From Manihot esculenta (lineage: Eukaryota; Streptophyta; Magnoliopsida; Malpighiales; Euphorbiaceae), in contig NC_035170.2 in the NCBI RefSeq assembly GCF_001659605.2, positions 24,482,190 through 24,546,189 of the forward strand: a stretch of 64,000 nt of DNA, written 5' to 3'. A program made the position numbers and the translations under genes. The notes under the pieces were generated by a model. It saw only the letters and a list, made by a program, of their open reading frames with translations, was not told where the DNA came from and did not search any database. Below are positions 58,501 through 64,000 of this stretch, piece by piece; position 1 is the stretch's first letter, and every line of letters begins with the position of its first letter.

Positions 58501-60151
58501 AAACATAATTTAGTATATTTATTAATTTTTCTATACTATACACTACTAAAAGTAAAAAAGTCATTTCCTTTCATAATATTGCTTAAACGAACAATAATCA
58601 TTTTTTTTCTTGACTGCATAAATATCTCATAAGTTGTCTTATAATATTTCTATTTATAACGATTATAATTCACACTGTTTAGTAGTGGTAAGTGCATGAG
58701 TAAATCTGAGAGGTCTCATGTTTACTTCCTAAATCTCCATTTTACAAAAAAAAAAAAAACAATTCTAATTCAAAATAAGATTAATATTCAATTTAGAATA
58801 AGGTTGTGATGTCTAATATGGTTTTATTCAGTAAGTAAAAATACATAACTCACTTGATAGGCTTATGTTTGAATTTTTGCTTCCTCAATCCCTACAAAAA
58901 AACTCAGATCTTAGGAAAATGTGACATCCAAATTATAATGATAATATATATATATATATGTATAGACATGTGTACATGTATGTATCAAACACAATTATAA
59001 CTAGTTAAAATACATACTTATACACTTATATTTTAACTTTTTTATCTATCGGACATTTTAATTTTAACCGTGATTTAATAAATATTTAAATTTAAAAAAA
59101 ATATTATTTTTAAACACAATTTAACCAAATTCATAGTTTCAAAATTGTGTTAAAAACTAATTCTGTTTAAAGTTTAGATATTTAAAAGTTTTTTTTAAGT
59201 TTAAATATTTATTAGATTATAATTAAAGTTGGAGTATCTAATACGTAAAAATATTAAAATATAAGTGTGCAAATATACATTTAGTTATCCATATAATTTA
59301 CAGAGAATTATGAATTTTTAGTCCTGTATGGATAGACATATAAGATGCATAGTAAGTTGTATAGGGTTATTGATTACAGGACTGGATTGGAGAAAAACCC
59401 TTAAAATTATCAAAGGAATTGCAAGTGCCATACAGAAGCTACATGAGTTTAAGCCTGCACTTGTCCACAGGGATTTAAAGCTGGACAATATTTTGCTCGA
59501 TAAGGTCATTTAATTATCTTTTTTTTTTTCCAAAAGGAAATTTACATTATAAAGTTTTTTTTTTTTTTGAGTTAACTACTGAATTGTATTTGATCCTTAT
59601 GAGTACAGAATTTTACTCCCAAGCTAGCTGATTTTGGGAAGGTTACACCAGAGGGAGAACATATAATCTCAGGTAACTTTTTTCTTCAGCTTATAAGGTT
59701 TATTACAAATTATTTTATGAAAAAAAATCCTAAAAATAAGCTAACAATTTTGTTTATAATGTACTTATAAATTAGTGTTTAGAAAATTTTCATAAATTTA
59801 GTTAAATATCTTCAAAAATGATAAAGATAGTGTGTGTGTTTTTTTTTCCCTTTTCTTTCGTCAGGAAACAGAGCAGATGATATTTACAGTTTTGGAGAAA
59901 TAATAATACAACTCATAACCAAGAAAGAGAGAACTTACAGCATTGGAGCTAGCGTTCCATGGCGGATTGGGGACTGGGCAATGAGAACTTACCCTACACA
60001 AAAATTGCTGCATCCACAATTAGCAAGAACTGGATGTTCCAAAGAGGCTGCCGACGCAATTACAGCGCTTGGATTGGATTGTGTCAATCCCCAACCTTCA
60101 GATCGCCCCACCATTGCTGATGTTCTTCACAAGCTTGCTGATTTATCGTAG
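55533..60151 (+). CDS. Receptor-like cytoplasmic kinase, six exons, missing APE segment
   Basis: Exons by frame and GT-AG: 55533-55578, 55863-56083, 57958-58090, 59380-59504, 59609-59672 and 59865-60151. They sum to 876 nt and 291 residues with consistent phases. The start was chosen because it follows a TATA box and its exon joins exon 2 in frame. Kinase motifs in order: glycine loop GRGGFGPVY, VAIK lysine, a Glu in EQWLAEKEYL, HRDLKLDN, DFG (ADFGK), DDIYSFGE and SDRPT. There is no transmembrane segment or signal peptide, so it is a cytoplasmic RLK type. The segment between DFG and DDIYSFGE is only about 20 residues and lacks the GT-x-GY-x-APE activation/P+1 region, so activity is doubtful. 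Intron 2 is about 1.9 kb. Confidence 0.8.
55690..55829 (+). repeat. Tandem duplication in kinase intron 1
   Basis: Two ~70-bp direct copies (about 55692-55758 and 55762-55831) sharing CACCTAATAATTGTATTGTA-type sequence, with a few differences. They lie just before exon 2. Confidence 0.75.
56605..56785 (+). repeat. Tandem duplication in kinase intron 2
   Basis: Two diverged copies, about 95 bp apart, of a block with TATAATAAAATCCGRTCATA and a following TTACTTAGCAT. Confidence 0.65.
58680..58757 (+). mobile_element. SINE-like unit in kinase intron 3
   Basis: GTGGTAAGTGCATGAG (A-box-like), GAGAGGTCTCATGTTTACTT (weak B-box position) and AATCTCCATTTTAC, then an A13 tail. It resembles 50091-50214. 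Confidence 0.4.
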
Positions 60152-61888
60152 CCGAGAGAAGATCTTATGTTATCTATGAAAATTAACAAACAATAATTAG
60201 GTTTTAGAATTTTCAGATGTAATCTAGAGCCGAAAATAAAATTAAAATCAATAAATCAAATTAAAATAAAATTTATATCTGCTTAAAGATAGAAAGGAGC
60301 AACTTACAGATTTTTCTCCTCTGATATCGTCGTCGAAATCCACGAATGGTATCAGATTGATCCATCTGATTCTTGGTTTCTGCTATTTCCCGCAAGAACA
60401 GATAACAAAGACTTGGAAATTTAAGTCAACTCGCTAATACTACCTACCGCTTTGTCTAAAATATCATTTTCCTTCCTCCCAATACTCCACAGCGCTTTCT
60501 TTAAAAATTCTTTCCTCCGCCGTATATTTTATAATATAATCGTTATATGTATAAAATATCATGTGCCTTGTATATATTTTATCACGATTGATGAAAGTGA
60601 GCTCCGAAAATAATTAGAATTCAGACATGTAAAGTGAATTCTCCCAATTGTACAAGAGTTTTTAAGGTAATAAATGAAGATAGTAATAGAGCTTAATAGT
60701 ATATTTGGAAGAGGTTAATTATTTTGGAGTTGCACAGGAGTAAAATGATCGCTTTAAAAGATAAAGAAGATCATCTCTTTTTTTAAAAGTGGTAGGAATA
60801 CATTCAAAGAAAACGATTGCACTTTTGACATTTCAAGCGATTTATTTATAGTAGAGAATTGACTAATTTAATATTTAATCGGTTAAAATTATATTTTTTT
60901 TACAGTAGCTCAGAATTATTATAACATGTATATTTAAAATTTTATATGGAGGATGGACATAGACTTTGAGTCAGAGAAAAGTTGGATTAGTAGCATGCCA
61001 GACTTTGGTTGAACATTCCATTAGCCCCGGTGTGGGAAAAATATGATAAAATAATAAAATTTGAGTCGTGTCGGACACTGTATTTAAGGATTTATTTTGT
61101 AATTCCATAGAATTAAACAGATTTTTCTAGAACTTAATTTTTAGGATCAGGACAAATAAGGATTTATCTTTAATTTATAATCCAGTAGAAAATATAGAGA
61201 AGAGAAAGAATAAAGTAAAAAAATGGGAATACATTTTTTTGTAAAGGTGTAGGCTATTTATAGTGGAAAAAATAGTCGTAGTTATAAAAATCTTGAAATA
61301 ATATAATAAAATTATAATGGTCAGATTTAATATTAGATCTAAATATCAAACCTGCAATAGCAAAAAAATCTCATAAATAAAATTTTTAATGACCATAAAA
61401 TTTTTTGAAATCTAAACTAATTTTACAACAATACCCACATATTTCAACAGATTTTTTATTGCTAGATTTAAAAATTTAGTATCTTTTGGATTATGAACTA
61501 GACTTAGATTAATAAGACTTAACATATAGAGTAATCGGTGAAACTTTTATTTCTATGAACCAAAAGCTTTTTTTTGTATGCTAATATCCTATTAATCTCA
61601 TAACACTTCACATATCTTATTGTCAATATTGTTTTGCTCTAATAGACAATACGTGTGCCTGGTAGTTCATAAGTGCTTTAGAGATTATGCCACAATATCA
61701 TAGAAGCGGCCCTACCCCACACTTATATAGGTGATAATCATCAAGTGTATACTGCAATTTATACACCACCATAAGGAATACGAATATCATCAAGAGCTTT
61801 CATCTCATTCTCTTATTAATGCAATTTAGCACTTCTCACACCATAGGAAGAGACAACGATAAATAGTGTTAGCAAAACTAACAAGTGA
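60152..61888. other. 3' flank of the kinase gene and AT-rich non-coding DNA
   Basis: No supported gene. 61620-61885 is less AT-rich, with phrases such as CCTACCCCACACTTATATAG that look like part of an unrecognised retrotransposon. The flank ends exactly where the right-edge LTR starts. Confidence 0.4.
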
Positions 61889-62489
61889 TGTAACGCCCCG
61901 GAAATCCGGACCGTTACCGGCGCTAGGATTCAGGTCGGCTTAAGGCCGCCGGAACCCGTAGCAAGCCTACATACATCCTGTTCACCTGTTTAATCCCATA
62001 CATGATCATCAAACATACATAAGAATTAAAAACTTTTCTTTTCTTCATTCACCAAACTCAACCTGTGCATGCACTATATTCATCATATACATAAACATTA
62101 ATCCCTCTGTGGGATTTCATCAAAGCCTCAAGGGCTATACATCATATGGTGAGTTGGTTTACATCAATATCAAAACACAAGATCATGTACATACCAAGGG
62201 ATTAACATATACTATGGTCAAGCACAACTCTATCCTCAATAACATAATTACATTACATTCTTATCATTTTTCATGTCCACATACTCTAGCTATTACATAC
62301 ATATGACTTTTCTCTTCTTTTCTTCTCTATCAATCCCGTACCTGCAAACCTGGGGTTAGGGGAGAGGGGTGAGCTAAAAGCCCAGTGAGCAGAAACTAAA
62401 AACATTATATTAAGGTTCATGCTTTCATGAAATGCATCATATCACAGACAATCCACATCAAGGGTGAACCTGTCACCAATTAGTCCCAA

Positions 62490-62782
62490 CATAGTCTCAT
62501 GCCAGGCCGTAGCATGGGGTCCTGGTCTTCCTGTCATAACATACATAAAGTCTCGTGCCAGGCCGTAGCATGGGGTCCTGGTCTTCCTGTCATATCATAT
62601 ATAAAGCCTCGTGCCAGGCCGTAGCATGGGGTCCTGGTCTTCCTGTCATATCATATATAAAGCCTCGTGCCAGGCCGTAGCATGGGGTCCTGGTCTTCCT
62701 GTCATAACATACATAAAGTCTCGTGCCAGGCCGTAGCATGGGGTCCTGGTCTTCCTGTCATAACATACATAAAGTCTCGTGG
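62490..62782 (+). repeat. 57-bp minisatellite in the right-edge LTR (five copies)
   Basis: Five nearly identical units of about 57 bp containing GCCAGGCCGTAGCATGGGGT then CCTGGTCTTCCTGTCATA. Homologous LTRs in this window hold two or three diverged copies at the same place. Confidence 0.88.
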
Positions 62783-63850
62783 ACTAATTGGATCATACAG
62801 CATTCACCCACAACCACAAAATAAAATGCAGTGCGACATATTCGTGAACTAATGCAATCAGCCTATTACATGTCATTATGATGCATGAAACATGCTCAAA
62901 ACATTTAATTGCTTGATTTAAAACATTAAGCTTGTTTCCACTCACCTCTGGTTAGCTCTGACCAGACACTGAAGCAGCTCACTCACTGCTGGGGTCCTCG
63001 GTTCCTCGGGTCCGAACCTACACAGGTGGACTCCAATGAGGGACCAAACATATATAAACACAACTCTAATACATCCCCCAAAAACCCCCTAAAACATCAT
63101 GAAAACATCACAGAAAATATGCATGAAACGGCTGAACAGGGCACCTTCGGCGGCACCTTCGGCGGCCGAAAGTCCTGGACAGAGACGAAACTCAGCTAGG
63201 TTCGGCGGCACCTTCGGCGGCCGAAAGTGCCAGACAGAGACGAAAGTCTCTTTTCGGGGGCACCTTCGGCAGCCGAAAGCTGCCTTCACAAGAGGGGTTC
63301 GGCGGCCGAAACTCCCTTCGGCTGCCGAACCTGGGTTCTGCCAAACGGCAGAAACTTGGTTCAAATGAACCTCCTGCCTCCCAAAACCATAGATCATGCA
63401 TATTTCTCAACCAAAACACACATACAAGTTCCTAGGGGTCTCAAACATGCATATACCCCATCTACAACACTTCATTCACACATAATCAAGCTACATTGCT
63501 CAAACATCATCAAAACCCCATAAACTCAACATATGTCCTAACATGCATTTCTACCCATAGATCTTACTTAAAACTTGTTTAAAACATAAAAAGGGTTCAA
63601 GATCGACCCTTACCTCTTGAAGAAACGAGAGGAAAGCGATCCTAGCTTGGAGATGGAGAGATTAAGCTCTTTGAACCTCCAAGCACTCAAAGCTTGCTCA
63701 AAGCTCACAAATCTTCAAAACAAGGTTATAAACTTGTTAAAACCATGAAAGATCTAGAGGAAACACTCAAGATCGAGGGAGGAACGGTGGAGACTCACCT
63801 TGGCCGACAATGGGAGAGAAAAAGCTCGCCCGTGCGGACCAAGGGGACCC

Positions 63851-63858
63851 TTTTATAG
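63851..63858 (-). promoter_or_regulatory. LTR TATA box (right-edge element)
   Basis: The minus strand reads CTATAAAAGGG, identical in core to the TATA of the intact Ty3 element and placed between its GC-rich motif clusters. Confidence 0.58.
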
Positions 63859-64000
63859 TGGCTGGCCAGGCCACGTTCGGGGGCCGAATGTGCCTCCGCA
63901 TCCATGCAATGTTCGGCGGCCGAACATAAGGTTCGGCGGCCGAACCTGCACTTCCCTCACTTAGACTTTCGGGGGCCTAACGTGCCTCCCAAAGTCCATG

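Larger units (their letters stand above)
61889..64000 (-). mobile_element. Minus-strand Ty3 LTR (3' LTR or solo LTR), cut by window edge
   Basis: The minus-strand LTR end (GGGGCGTTACA) is at 61889, followed by non-element sequence without a primer site. It is therefore the outer end of a 3' LTR or a solo LTR of a leftward element. Internal sequence parallels 441-2715: the same order of a tandem repeat, CACTCACCTCTG, TTCGGCGGCCGAA clusters (63140-63340) and a TATA region near 63851. The start lies beyond the right edge. Confidence 0.85.

Noticed and set aside
62490..62782. Regular repeats considered as a CRISPR array
   Set aside because: Units are continuous 57-bp tandem copies without unique spacers, inside a plant LTR.

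Overview
This looks like a repeat-dominated stretch of a eudicot nuclear genome. A woody or Euphorbiaceae-like host such as cassava or rubber tree is only a guess, based on the overall style of the LTR families. The evidence is plant-type LTR retrotransposons primed by initiator-tRNA-Met, very AT-rich intergenic DNA, a plant receptor-like cytoplasmic kinase gene with GT-AG introns, and exons of a plant CHCHD2/MIX17-like gene. No rRNA, tRNA gene, CRISPR array or prokaryotic operon was seen.

Left third (1-16,680): nested LTR elements. A minus-strand Ty3 element runs off the left edge (gag start 1-168, primer site 426-437, LTR 441-2715). Next is a three-level nest in which every level has a perfect target-site duplication. 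A 1.53-kb solo LTR (3366-16675, TSD CTATA) is split by a 2.2-kb Ty3 solo LTR (4709-16479, TSD ATTTG). That one is split by a complete 9,551-bp Ty3/Tekay-like chromovirus (5773-15323, TSD TGATT). The chromovirus LTRs are the same length (2163 bp) and differ at only about five positions, yet its pol carries a stop codon and a frameshift.

Middle (16,680-47,830): AT-rich DNA, a 1.29-kb MULE-like element (18944-20236), and then the most unusual part of the window. This is a minus-strand locus of three derivatives of one CHCHD2/MIX17-like gene (first exons near 47.6, 28.2 and 21.3 kb) in which internal exons have been amplified. The 47.6-kb copy carries seven tandem exon units down to 33.1 kb. The 28.2-kb copy carries one full unit, a satellite of about seven single-exon repeats (23.39-24.36 kb) and a distal set of exons. 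The 21.3-kb copy retains only a first exon and a terminal CHCH exon. The amplified exons have phase 1-1 boundaries, so copies can be joined without changing frame. All three first exons are damaged at the start. Copia fragments (gag, LTR pieces), a 4.0-kb defective copia element and a 274-bp TRIM sit among the exons.

Right third (47,830-64,000): AT-rich DNA with a direct tandem duplication (49.4-54.7 kb), MITE-like and SINE-like repeats, a six-exon receptor-like cytoplasmic kinase gene (55533-60151) whose predicted product lacks the APE/P+1 segment, and finally a minus-strand Ty3 LTR that runs off the right edge.

All exon boundaries were read by eye from splice signals and frame. No alignment or expression data were available.
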